Shown here in pieces: positions 44,092-54,923 of a stretch of DNA of 64,000 nt. A program made the position numbers and the translations under genes. Numbering within the stretch: the stretch's first letter is position 1; each line of letters starts with the position of its first letter. The notes beneath the pieces were generated by a model. The model was not told where the DNA came from. It did not search any database and was given only the letters and a program-made list of their open reading frames with translations. The DNA is from Phytophthora quininea (lineage: Eukaryota > Oomycota > Peronosporomycetes > Peronosporales > Peronosporaceae): contig JAAVTG010000242.1 of NCBI GenBank assembly GCA_011947345.1, forward strand, positions 24,816 through 88,815, given 5' to 3'.

Positions 44092-44866
44092 TGTGGTACA
44101 CAGTTGGCGAATGTAAACTAAGAAGACTCAGCGAGTCGGGCTTATCCGACTCGGCGAAGTCTAGTTGGGACAGATCTCGATTTGGCGAAAGACTGACCTC
44201 GACCCGATGCGAAGAGCCGTTGTGGCAGAGTCGCCGCGTGCAAGGTAGGAGTAGTAACGGGACCATTTCATTGCATATTTGTATAGAAAGGATAGGAAAC
44301 GGAAACCCCTTAGCGTTTCCACAAAAGACTACGATATAACTAACAGAGCAGAATTTTCCAAGTCCTAGACAAGTGCACACTCTTATGGTAAGTCCCTGCA
44401 CGGACTGGATGTCTGCCGTCGTTCCCCGAGAGACATAGCTTGTAGGGGAAGCGACTGGTAGCGCCAAGAGTTAAGGTCGGCCCGGGGAAGGGCATTTCTC
44501 GCTGCCAGCGAAGACAAATCTCGCCAACTTGGCGAGTCGACGGTCTCTAACCCAGAACGTCATTAATCTTCTAGTCGGGCGTACGCTGCGCTCGGTGACC
44601 TGTAAAAGCACTCGCGCGCCGACGTCCATTCTTTGGTGTGAGGTCACAGGGTTGAAGAACGGAGGCTGCTAACCTCAGGCAGGCCTCTGGAGAGATTGGT
44701 AGCTGGCGACTGCGGAGCAATTCCACCGCTGTCCCGGAAGGGCCGAATCGCGAAGGGACAACCCTAGCGCAGGCCACACAGAGTCGCCGACCTTAGACTC
44801 GGCGAATTTGTTGTGTGTATTGCGAGGAAGCCAAACTTGGCGATTTTGTGTGTTCTCCAACACCAC
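44092..44866. mobile_element. 775-bp LTR-like insertion in copia 3
   Basis: The segment starts TGTGGTACACAG and ends CCAACACCACA, with GTG on both sides (44089-44091, 44867-44869). Joining the flanks gives a plausible gag frame leading into VKCYNCNK. Words of the type (A/T)CT(T/C)GGCGA or its extension GGCGAA recur at least six times inside (near 44103, 44150, 44192, 44524, 44800, 44833). The ends resemble those of the 12.65-kb insertion (TGTGGTGT). It is probably a solo LTR. Only three bases of flanking duplication can be read. Confidence 0.5.
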
Positions 44867-45422
44867 AGTGAAGTGCTACAACTGCAACAAGATGATGCAC
44901 TTTGCGCGTGACTGCAAGAGTGAACGTCCTCAGAAGGAGGTAGCTGCTAGCATGGTGTTCACTGTGGACGACGTGACGGATGCCGGCAAGAGGGGATAGA
45001 TTGTGGACAGCGACGCCACAGGTCACATGATGGGCCACCTGAATAACTTGACCCAAGTACGTAAACTAACGGAGCCCCGCGTGCTTATAGTGGCGTCTGG
45101 TGACAATTTGGTGGCGATGGCAGTTGGTCAAGCACCATTGGTGAAGACCGGACGAGAGGTCTGTGTGCTGCAAGATGTGCTGTTTGTGAAGGGGCTAACT
45201 CGTGATCTGGTATCTGTCGCTGCTGCGTCACGCCGAGACATGTCGATGGAGTTCACTGGTGCATCGTGTATTATTCGCTCGCCAAGTGGAGAATCGCTGC
45301 TGGCGTCGCGAGAAGGCCATCCTATGTATGTGGTGGATGCTGTAAGTGAGGCTGCGGAGCACGCGACCATGAGGCAGAAATGTCGCATGTTGAGACTTGG
45401 CACCGACGCTTGGGCCATGTGA
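44867..45422 (+). pseudogene. copia 3 zinc knuckle and protease-like domain
   Basis: CYNCNKMMHFARDC is a CCHC knuckle (C-x2-C-x4-H-x4-C). A TAG at 44998-45000 follows, then IVDSDATGHMMGHLNNL. At the protease site the usual Asp-Ser-Gly is Asp-Ser-Asp, which would abolish activity. The strands QDVLFVKGLTRDLVSVAAA and SGESLLASREGHPMYVVDA are typical of the copia region before the pre-integrase. The frame then slips at about 45380 into the next block. Confidence 0.8.
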
Positions 45423-46170
45423 ACTTGCGTAGTGTACAGGCGCTGCTGGAGGACTTGAACATTTCATGGCAAGGAACCGTTGACCAATCGTGCCCTACGT
45501 GTGTCAGTGGGAAACTGACTCAGAAGCCGTTCGCTGTCAAGACAAAACGAGTGCTCAAGAAGAACCAAGCTCTGCTAGCAATTGACTTCGTGGGGCCGAT
45601 GCAGGTTACGTCTCCTGAGGGATAAACAGGCTAGGAGAACATCATCATCGAGCCCTTTCACCTAGGGATGCCGTATTCTTTGTGACAGAAGAGCTCTCAA
45701 GCTCAACTGGATGCTGTGAAGGATTGTATTACTAAGGTGAAGGCTTACGCCCCAAGTTACCATGTGGCATTCATCAAGTTAGACAATACTGTAGAGTACT
45801 TCGGGGGGCGAGTTCGCACCTTATTGCACAAAAACGAGACTGCATAGGAGTTTTCGACTCTCAGGAACCGAAGTCCGACAAAATTGCTGGACGGAATGAC
45901 TCCAATAGAGGTGTTCCTTAGGATGCCGCCAGTTATCAAAAATACGCGTGTCTTCAGCTGTAAGATGCAGGCACTTGAACCCAAGTAGCGCCAGAAGAAG
46001 CTCGACGCCACGACAAGAAACGGAATTTTTGTCGGGTATGCAATGGGTGGATCTTCTCTTGTTCATATCCCTAAAAATGGCGCCGGTGACATCATCACGA
46101 CTCGCACAGTCGTGTTCTACGAGGATCAGTTCCTGCCGTCTCACGATGAAGATGAAGTCAATCAACTTCG
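45380..46170 (+). pseudogene. copia 3 pre-integrase and integrase remnant
   Basis: The pre-integrase zinc module reads VETWHRRLGHVNLRSVQALLE, then CPTCVSGKLTQKPF. The integrase start AIDFVGPMQVTSPEG holds the first Asp, and TAA at 45623-45625 follows. Further pieces are readable in shifting frames (KLDNTVEYFGG for the second Asp region; VFSCKMQALEPK for the C-terminal part). The catalytic Glu region is not clearly preserved. Confidence 0.75.
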
Positions 46171-47470
46171 ACAAGCAGCTAACAACTCCTGACCGGCCAA
46201 CGGTGGCTGCTCAACCAGTGGGAGTTGCTCGGCTGCGAGGCGACCCTCGTGCAGAAAAAGCAATTCCTCCTCCAAGACGAACGAGCAGGATTCCAAGACC
46301 CAGTCAACGCCGTCTCGACTATGAAGAAATTCATATCTCGCTGGAAGAAGTGTGTGCAATGGTAGAAGAGCGTCTAACACCGCTTCACTTCGATGGCGCC
46401 AACGTTTCTGATGGCTATATCTACCATGGCCTGACCCCAACCGAAGTGGAAGAATGGGCTCTCTCCTTGGATGCAATGAACCTTGCCGAGATTCACAGCA
46501 GTGATCAACGGAGCGAGTGGGAGCGCGCCATCGAGGCTGAGATCGAGAGTTTAATTAAGTTGGGGCGTTCATCAAAGTTCCACTTCCTCCAGGTCGCAAA
46601 GTGGTGAAATCCAAATGTGTGTTCAAGTGTAAGACGCTCGCAGATGAAGCCTTGGCAAGTTCAAGGCTCAGCTGGTTGCCAGGGCTGCAGTCAACGTTAC
46701 GGCGAAGATTATGCAGAAACCCTCAGTCCAGTGGTGCGTCAAAGCATGCTGCGTCTTGTGCTGGTCGTAGCAGTGATGAAATGTATGAAGCGAATGTAAC
46801 TCGACGTCAAGACCGCATTTCTCAATTCAGACCTGGACGAGGAGATTTATCTGGAGCCTGAGGGGGATACGAAAGTCCTGATGGCTGTGTGTGGAAGCTG
46901 AAGAAAGCGCTCTATGGACTAAAACAGACGTCCATATCCTGGTACGACCACTTCAGCGCGTTCCTGGCAGAACAAGACGTTCGCCAAGGAAAAGCTGATT
47001 ATTGTCTGTTCGTAAAAGACAGTGATGACGACCTCATCATCGTGCTCGTTTACGTTGACGATGTCCTGGAGTTTGCTTCTCGCAACGACGACTTGATGGA
47101 GTCAAAACAGCGATAGAGGCTGCGTATGAAGTGAATAACTTCGAGGATGTAAGCTATTTCCTTGGGTTAGGACTGGAATGGTCACAAGAAGGAGATCAGA
47201 TCACCATCGGACAACAGAAGTACGCAAAAGAAATTCTCGAGCGGTTCAACATGAGCAGAACCCGGCCAGCGCGTACTCCGATGGAAGAGCGCTTCCACGA
47301 CCAATTATTCCGGCAACAGGAAGAAACGACGTTCCGTCCTCAACCTGCAGTTGGAGCGCTGCTGTATCTGACCGTGAATACGAGACCCGACTTAGCTACG
47401 GCTGTCCGACTGCTTGCCCAAGAAACTGAGCACCCAACCGGTATCATTAAGCTCGAAGTACTTGAATAGT
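46171..47470 (+). pseudogene. copia 3 reverse transcriptase
   Basis: A linker (RTSRIPRPSQRRLDYEE) leads to SDQRSEWERAIEAEIESLIKLG, the RT opening. Broken pieces follow, with VWKLKKALYGLKQTSISWYDHF, YCLFVKDSDDDLIIVLVYVDDVL (the catalytic YVDD) and FEDVSYFLGLGLEWSQEGDQI. TPMEERFH and VGALLYLTVNTRPDLATAV close the domain. At least three stops and several slips interrupt it. Confidence 0.85.
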
Positions 47471-47983
47471 ACGCGAGATTTCGGCCTGACGTACAAGGTT
47501 AGTGCTGGTTCCGGCCAGGTGGTGTACTGTGGCGCCGCATTTGCAGTGGAGCGCGAGTCCAGATCTGCCACAGGTTACGCCATCTTCTACAACAGCTGCC
47601 TTGTGAACTGGGATTCTAAGCAGCAGAAGCTGATGACACTCTCCTCCACAGAGGCGGAGTATGTCGCTCTGAGTACTGGTCTTCAGGAAAGTATTGGACT
47701 CAATTTGATGCTACGAGATCTAGGACTCGAAGTCTGCTAAATTCTGGTATTTGAAAACAACCAAGGCGCGCAGCACCTGGCTGAAAGTAAGGCCGTTACA
47801 CAACGATCTCGACACATTGACATCAAATATCACTGGATCCGAGAGAAAGTTTCCCATGGTGATGCCCGTCTGACGTACTGCTCAAGCAGCGGACTGACCT
47901 CAGACCATTTCACTAAGACATTGGGGAGGCTTCGGTTCGAGCAGTTCCGTGTTCTGATGTTTACACTAGCCCGAATTAGCTAG
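47471..47983 (+). pseudogene. copia 3 RNase H
   Basis: It reads CGAAFAVERESRSATGYAIFY, LMTLSSTEAEYVALSTGLQES and RSRHIDIKYHWIREKVSHGDA, the three RNase H signature blocks. TAA at 47738-47740 interrupts the frame, and it ends at a TAG near 47981. RNase H removes the RNA strand during reverse transcription. Confidence 0.85.
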
Positions 47984-50787
47984 CGTCGACCCTCAGAGTA
48001 CCAGAAAGCTCATTCAACATCTTCAAGACTATACCGATGGGATGTTTGACACTGGAGATTAATACAGAATGTATGGGTCTTCATTGATGGAGCGATTAGA
48101 GGGATGTACAGACCTTGAGACGAGGTCGGTGTTCCTTGATGGCCCAAAAGGTATAGTGGCCCAGATAAATTAATATATATACCTTGAAATTGAAGATACC
48201 CCGAACGCTGACGCCCTGATCTCGAGAATTCGAAATTCTGGAATGTGTTCGGGCGGCGTGTACCGAGTACAATTCCTGTGGGTCCGATTAACCCCGAGGC
48301 ACCATCCACCGCCGTTGGATCTTGAAGAAGTTTAATGTGTTGAGGCTGGTCTCGAGTGGCACGGCTCCAAACTCCACGAAAACAGCCAGATATTCAGGAT
48401 ATCCACTTGAAATCCAGCAATCTAGACGTGAAATCGTGGAATCCAAGGTCGATATCCAGGAATCCAGACTTCTAGACACAAATTACTCCAAACAATAGCA
48501 GAAAAACGACATATAGAGTTCCTTGATACGTCACGATATGTAGATCCTTGTTCTTGAGCCGATGACTTGAGCTTGAGCTGGTCTCGGTTAGGCTTCACGC
48601 CCGGGACAACGAGCAAAGCCCCCACGTTACGCGCACCACCACCCCGAAGAGGGAAATTAACTTGTCGGTTCATGCCCTTGGTCGTCGATCCACACTGCGG
48701 TCTCCACTCACGAATCCAGACTCCGATTGCATGTCCAGGAGTTCAGGATCTCTGGATATGAAATGGACAAGCCTTAACCCGCCAAACTAATATATGAAAT
48801 GGGCGGGAGCTTGTCCCTGGCTCGCGGCGCGCGTCCAGGACCTCCAACCCAACTCAACTTGACTACGGTTGGAGTCCCGCGACGCTCTTGCAGACGCGGT
48901 CTGTGGTGCACGACGGTAGGACACCTGGGCCGACTCGCGCTCCTTTGCCTGGCGAGCTAACGTGGGCCTTGTGTCGCAGAAGGACAGGAAGGTGCGCCAC
49001 CAACACAGGCGGCAGCGACGACTTGTACTTGACACAAACAAATGAACTCTGTTTTTGTTTACCGCTATCATCTGTTCTATGCTATGTGGTCCAGACAACT
49101 TTTTGACTTGGTCTCAGTATGGTGTTCAGCGGGCTGGCTGGTTGCAACCTGCGAACAGTCGTCTCCCATTTGGTAACACGTCCCATCGTGTGAAGATCGC
49201 ACCCTTTCGCGCACAAGGGGGGTACCAGGGCACAAAAGTCAATCCAGGATTCCGAGGACCACTTTACTGCCAATTGACTACAAATCGTAATAAATTGCGG
49301 CAATGCCCGAGGCCCCACTTGAGACCTGAAGTTCTGGGTTTCAGGATCTCAGGGTTCCAGGATCTGATGACTGCAGGGGTAAACATATTGTGATCCAGGA
49401 TATGTGACTCAAACCTGGGAGCTCTTCACAGAACTTGCTAATGCCAGGCTCTTCATCCATCACAGTCACACACTGGTACTTGCAACTTGATTCATGGTGG
49501 GTCCCGTATAATTTTCAGACGGCCAAGAGAGATATCTCTGCTGGATACATTCCACAGCAGGAGTTTGACCGCTAACTTAATAGCAACTCGCACACTGAAC
49601 AACGATGACCGGAACCGAGTGCTTATGGACTCCTGGGAATACACATCCAGCAGTTGGCCCTTCTGGGCCAAGACCACGGCCGTCACCAGAACATCCACTT
49701 CAGACATCCAGCTATGCCAACCCCCTACCCCCACAAAATTCCCCACCCTGTCGTGTTAGCACTTAGCCAATCACCAACCAACACACCACTTAAACCAATC
49801 AACAGTCGTGATCGCTGAAAACAAAAAGCGCATCGTGTCACCTCTCCAAGGAATGTCAAGCTTGACGGCAAATTTGTGAGTCAGTAATCCGTTTATAACG
49901 GTCATAAACGCAAACTAAAGCCAAACATTGACTACGTCACACGGATTTATTGCGCATCTTTTCTGTCCATTCCCGGCAGAAACCACGACATCAAACTTTT
50001 CAAGGATTCGCAGCTATTTGCACTGACTCACACTTTGCTCTTTTCATAATTTACGGGAACCAAGCCTATGGTACTGGCGATGTGTTTTACACTCCATACG
50101 CGGGGCTGTCGGAAACTTATCTCGACACCAGCGGTAGGTAAATGGCAGCATGAGACAAATTGGCATATCTGTCGAGGGTTTTACATCCAGGTGACCAATT
50201 ACTGGACAGCTTTAGACTTTCAGCGGCAAGCTCGGGCTGGCGTGGAGCCCATTCGGTTAATGTATAGAGTTGGCGTAATCGAATTGGGATGGCAAGTTTG
50301 TACAGAACTACGCGGAGATCTTCGACGCCAGTTACCGCTGTTCACTCCCTTGTCCGAATACTCTCCAACCCGAAAAGCCTGACGAGACCTACATTTTGCT
50401 GCTTCTCGAGCCTGAACTTCGCAGTGCACGGATCGCTTGACAGTGAGTTAAAGTTAAAAGGAACCCGATATGCTCGTACGGTGACTCCTCAGCCGCTGAA
50501 AACACGTAAATCGCAGCAGTGACCACAGTGTTCCCCTTCGTGTTGTGCCCGACGTCAACGCTGAAGAAGGTGCGCTTTCTTTGATGCCCCCCTCCCGCAA
50601 AGCTAGCGTTAGGACTGCTGAGGGACGGTACTTCGTGTTGGCCGCCCTCTCCCACAGTTCTCCGACCCAGTTAAAGCTACCAGACGAATCCGGCTCTGCA
50701 ATGTCCATGACGACTGCACAATGATTCTATGTGTACGAAATGCCGAGCATCGTCAGCTTGGAACCGAGGCTGGAGCAACGACGTGGG
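47984..50787. other. No gene recognised; repeat-like DNA
   Basis: It may include the copia 3 LTR just after 47983, without visible ends. Around 48370-48480 and 48700-49400 words such as ATCCAG and CCAGGAT recur on both strands, a low-complexity pattern without a fixed period. Frames at 49950-50380 (+) and 50389-50708 (-) have no recognised similarity. Confidence 0.4.
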
Positions 50788-50967
50788 TGTTGCACTCGGC
50801 GACAGACAGCAAACAACTCGTCACTGGGAAGTCGATCTTCGTTCGCTTGCATTTGCTACATATCGGTCCGAGACACACACAGCTAGAGGTAGGCTAGCTT
50901 GGAGAGTCTCCGTGGAATTCATCATTCTGAATTTTCCGTCTTCTGCGTAAGTGTCATTACAGACTCG
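50788..50967 (+). repeat. Left long terminal inverted repeat
   Basis: Pairs with 54253-54434. Shared landmarks include CACTCGGCGACAGACAGCAA and GCTAGAGGTAGGCTAGCTTG. Confidence 0.85.
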
Positions 50968-51136
50968 GGGGCCGTGCGCTTCATCGCGCCGCATACCTAA
51001 TTATACCGCAGTCACCATCATACTGTAGTGTTGCCACTGTCATAGTATGCTCCACATAACAGGTGACCGAGGGAGTCCTCAGAGAGCCGGGAAGTTGCTG
51101 GTCGCCAGGCGACCGGGGTGGGATTTCATCCATCTA

Positions 51137-52116
51137 TTGTCTGGGCCAAAATAGTTCGTACCGAAATTCAAGGTCAGATTACACATGGAAGATGGTGACT
51201 TTCCATATACGATAGTTAGATATAAGGGTAATTCGCGTGCGTAGATTCCGATTTTGAGGTCAGATTTGGCCAATTCTGCGTCGTTTTTGAGCTACAGCCG
51301 TTCCAAAAACTTTCTCGGCCAGCCAAAAGTTTGGGGAAAGGGCTCCATTAGGGCTAACCGATCATCAGTCAAAACCTGCGAGTCTCATTGGCCCAGAACA
51401 CAAACCACATGCCGGAACATATGGTGTTTGGGTTTAATTTAGGGTTACCAGGTGTTGATGCAGTCGAGCAATAAAACCAAGGAGCAACACAGCAAATCCA
51501 AGCAATTACTCCTGCATTAGATCTCATAGGCATCCTTCATCGCTATCACTCGCTTCGCTTGCGAGCTCTTCTTCTCTAACGTCTGCGCATTCGATCTCTT
51601 CCTCTTGCAGTGCCTGTAGATATCGGTCTTCTTCTTTCTTAACCTCCTTGTACGCATCTCGGCCTCGCTGCTTAATCTCACTAGGGTCTGTAAAATGATA
51701 CTTATTAATTCGGAGAGGTTTTTAATACTTAGCGCTAAAACGCTGGGGGCACTGACCTCGCTGGTCTTCGAGCTCTAGCTCTTCTTGTAGGCCGTCCTGA
51801 CGTCCGCAATTGTGCTAGTAGGCTTCTCAATGTACTTGTGGACCCACTCGCGCGTGCGGCCAGCCAGTTGTGGGTCTTCTTGATGACCTTCGAGGAAGTT
51901 TTTGTTGGCACTCACAATCATTGCTCGCTCAGCGGCACTTGTCTTCTTCCCTCTTGTCATCGCCACAGCAATGCTAGCGAAATGGGGCTCATTCCTACAG
52001 AAAGAGGGGAGTTTCAGCATCATTTTGCGGGTCTGCATGGTCTCATCCGCCTATTATTAGCTGAGCTACGCGTCGAGCATTTTGTCTTCCCGGTACGAAC
52101 TTTTTGGCCCAGACAA
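51137..52116. mobile_element. 980-bp mariner-like (TA-target) element
   Basis: The left end TTGTCTGGGCCAAAA continues as TAGTTCGTACCG; the right end is the inverse of TTGTCTGGGCCAAAA followed by AGTTCGTACCG. TA lies outside both ends (51135-51136, 52117-52118). A TA duplication with about 27-bp inverted ends fits Tc1/mariner. The interior has only one short minus-strand frame, so it is a deleted copy or a MITE. Confidence 0.78.
51775..52038 (-). pseudogene. Short N-terminal transposase-like remnant
   Basis: 87 residues with MTRGKKTSAAERAMIVSANK, GRTREWVHKYIEKPTSTIAD and a Lys-rich end. Position inside the TA-flanked element and the basic, helical start suggest the DNA-binding N-terminus of its transposase. 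The catalytic part is absent. No direct family match is claimed. Confidence 0.45.
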
Positions 52117-53459
52117 TAACTAACATTTTTCGTTTCAGACTTGGGGCGTTCGTCAAGAATATAGGGTTTTAGTAGAATTGTGTAATTGAGAAGTGTGGTA
52201 GCCATATGGTTATTTGAGTCTAACCGCCCTTTGAACAAACAAATGTGAGCCCCGCTTCGACAACAAAACCAAGACGGTATGGACTAGTGATAGGCGTTTC
52301 GCAGCACACCAGCACTTTAATTTTGGCTCAAGAACGGAACACATATCACGCCTCAAATGGTTTTTCCATCATCTCACGATGGTGACGACTATGCCAGATG
52401 TGCGCCGCCAGGCGGATGGTGGCCGCGTGGCCTCCCCAACTGCCTTCATCTGAAGCGGTCGGCGGGACCCAGGGTTCCCCAAACGAAATCATTTCGATAT
52501 TGTGTCACACTCACCAGCATGGAGACGCGCGACGGCGGTTCTCGGACGACAGTGCCTCGGTGGAAGCGATAAAAAAGCCCATTCGGCAAGAAACTGCAAA
52601 TACACGTGCTGTAGAGAAGCTTGGCAAGGACACCTGGAAGAAAATGTGGCGCGACTGCGACAGGTGGGACACAAAATACGAAGGCGCCGAGTAGGAGCAG
52701 TCTGAAGACGTAGTGCCAAATCTGCTGCAGCAAGATTTACCTGAACGTGGGATAAAAAGCTATCCTTCCGGTTGGAGGCAGTCGTGTTTTGCAAAGTGCT
52801 CGCACTCGGCGTTGGCACTTTGCACACTCATCGCTTACCTTCAACACCCTGGCACGCATTTACCGACAAGGACCTTGGATACTTTCAAAGCGCATTGCTC
52901 GACTTGGATATTGGGAGATGAGTTTCCTTGTGCCCACTGCTGACCTCACCAGTATTTTACGGAGCCGAGCTCGACATGGCTTATTGTTTATTCTCGCTAT
53001 GATATTGATACCAAGAGATAAGACACAGATGCTCGAGCGATGAGATATTCAAGGTTCACACAGTACGCTCACGTCTACTACCCCAGAGTACGATTAACAA
53101 GAACTGCGGAGATGTTTGTGATTATTGCGTTCGCTTGGGTTTATTGCTCCAGCAACTCGATCTTACTGGCGACGACAAGCGAATTATGTTACTGGAGAAA
53201 GGCACCCACATCAATGAAGTCATTGCCCAACGCTGATTTGTTTCAAGCTTTATCAAGAGCTATACTGCTTTGTATGCACCGGATCAACACGTTCCCAAAA
53301 CGATCATTCCTGGCACGTATAATGACACTGCTGTTATTGTGGAAACCAACCAGCTTGAACATATAGCAGCAAGCTGAAGATGTTGGCGGTGGCATTTCCG
53401 TGGCTCCCTATGGTCATGCTCGACATTCTGCTGATTACTTAAATAGTAATCGGATCACC
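52117..53459. other. Interior of the Mutator-like element, no clear gene
   Basis: Decayed DNA. Short pieces just before the next pseudogene (LLLQQLDLTGDDKRIMLLEKG, DVGGGISVAPYGHARHSADYLN) look like former coding sequence on the plus strand but lie in changing frames. Confidence 0.4.
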
Positions 53460-53800
53460 CGCAACTTTGTCATCGCCGACATTACAAACAGTTAAACAAT
53501 GTCTACTTTTGCGACGAGCGCGCGCAAGGCAAGAATGCCGACGGACTGTGTAGCCTCCGTCTCCTCTATCACTTGAATACGCTGCAGACTGATGCATGCA
53601 ATGGTATCCCTCCAGCCGAGATCAGCTTCAGCCTTCTTGACAATTGTATGGGACAGAACCCAAGGTTGTGCTGATGTCCTTGGCCATGCTTTCGATCGTT
53701 TTCCCCACAAGAAACTGGTGCTCTATTTTTGCTGCCCGGCCACTTGCACAACATTGTGGCCCGCGTTGTAGCTTGCGCAGCAGTGACGTTCACAAGTTGA
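53460..53800 (+). pseudogene. DNCxGQN / PGHxH family gene (DUF7869-like), broken
   Basis: The plus strand reads VYFCDERAQGKNADGLCSLRLLYHL, then FSLLDNCMGQN, a slip, FDRFPHKKLVLYF, another slip, and LLPGHLHNIVARVVACA. This order (Asp-Asn-Cys...Gly-Gln-Asn, then a Leu-Tyr-Phe strand and Pro-Gly-His-x-His) is known to me from a widespread family of transposon-associated proteins, placed with DUF7869. The acidic and histidine residues resemble an RNase H-like catalytic core; that is inference. It is the only recognisable gene inside the long inverted repeats. Confidence 0.6.
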
Positions 53801-54252
53801 ACGTGTACACTCTTTCGCTCTGACCGATAACACGAACAAGGTGAAAAGTGTGAGCGCTGATTTTCTAGACCCCAACGACACTCAGCATCCTTTTTCGGTG
53901 GCCTCGAATTCAAACCATTTGGCAATATTTGATTGGAGAAGTAAAGCTGTCTCGTCACCCACCGAAAGAGCTCTCGGAGAAAAAGATGAAGTCTTTCGCA
54001 GCTAAGTACTTCTTTATTCCGCAGCAGTATCTTTACTACTACTATACAAACCCTAGACATTTCTATCCCTTCATCTGGTTGAATACAGTCGCTGTGGAAG
54101 GGGGGACAGCGTCGGCGATTGGGCGCTGAAAATGAGGTTTCTGAGCTGCATGCGCTGGAGTGGAGGCATCCAAGGCAAGAAAGATGAAATTGCAGTAGTT
54201 GGCATATCAAATACACCTCGAGACGCCGAACGCAAGCTGATTTCGAACTGTA

Positions 54253-54434
54253 GTTGTAATGACACTGAAGCAGATGATGGAAAATTCAGAATGATGAATT
54301 CCACGGAGACTCTCCAAGCTAGCCTACCTCTAGCTGTGTGTGTCTCGGACTGATATGTAGCAAATGCAAGCGAACGAAGATCGACTTCCCAGTGACGAGT
54401 TATTTGCTGTCTGTCGCCGAGTGGTTGTGCAACA
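54253..54434 (-). repeat. Right long terminal inverted repeat
   Basis: Inverted copy of 50788-50967. It carries a 4-base insertion near its outer end and several substitutions. Confidence 0.85.
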
Positions 54435-54923
54435 TGACATGGCTGGAGCTGACGACTCGATGATTGATAGACAACGATGGACTAAGTGGAAGATAAGAGA
54501 GGGATAATGACTAGGATGAAGCCGTCTAGAGCACGGTGGAGAAGGATAGGGTAAAGCTAATTCATTCTCATTTTTATCTCAAGCTCCGCAAGTCCCTCTC
54601 TAGCAAGGTCTGCGGATATCGGGTCGCTCCTCTGCTAACCAAGGGCGAGTCACAACATCCACGTCGTCTCTCCAGCCTCGGCTCCAAGCTGACAATGACT
54701 CGGCAATTTTCTCGTAGCGACAGCAGCGGTTGCTTTAACGGTTGGCAGAAGTTTGGTTCGTAAAGCCTGCGCTCAGCACAGCACAGCCCGACTAACTTAC
54801 CAAACATTGAAAACTAAATATCATTAACGTGACCAAAGGAACAATGGCCAAAACCAAAGACTAGTGAGTCCAAACGGGCCGTCACCCTCCATCTTCGCTT
54901 CATCGAGCCAGGCAATCTCACTT
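54435..54923. other. No gene recognised
   Basis: Right flank of the Mutator-like element and 3' flank of the next minus-strand gene. Confidence 0.4.

Larger units (their letters stand above)
43851..47983 (+). mobile_element. Ty1/copia retrotransposon 3, decayed
   Basis: Plus-strand order is gag tail with zinc knuckle, protease, pre-integrase, integrase, RT and RNase H, each recognisable but broken by slips and stops. The left limit is uncertain: gag upstream of 43851 is not recognisable. A 775-bp LTR-like insertion (44092-44866) separates the gag tail from the zinc knuckle. No flanking LTR of its own was identified after 47983. Confidence 0.82.
50788..54434. mobile_element. Mutator-like element with ~180-bp terminal inverted repeats
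   Basis: 50788-50967 and 54253-54434 are inverted copies, well over 90% identical by eye, both starting TGTTGCAC at the outer end. The nine bases outside are CGACGTGGG on the left and TGACATGGC on the right, six of nine matching, compatible with a worn 9-bp target duplication. Long inverted ends plus a 9-bp duplication suit the Mutator superfamily. Inside are a mariner-like element (51137-52116) and a plus-strand pseudogene of the DNCxGQN type. No MULE transposase was found, so it may be non-autonomous. Confidence 0.7.

Noticed and set aside
53569..54216. 215-codon minus-strand ORF
   Set aside because: It overlaps the plus-strand DNCxGQN pseudogene and the inverted repeat, and its reading has no domain character.
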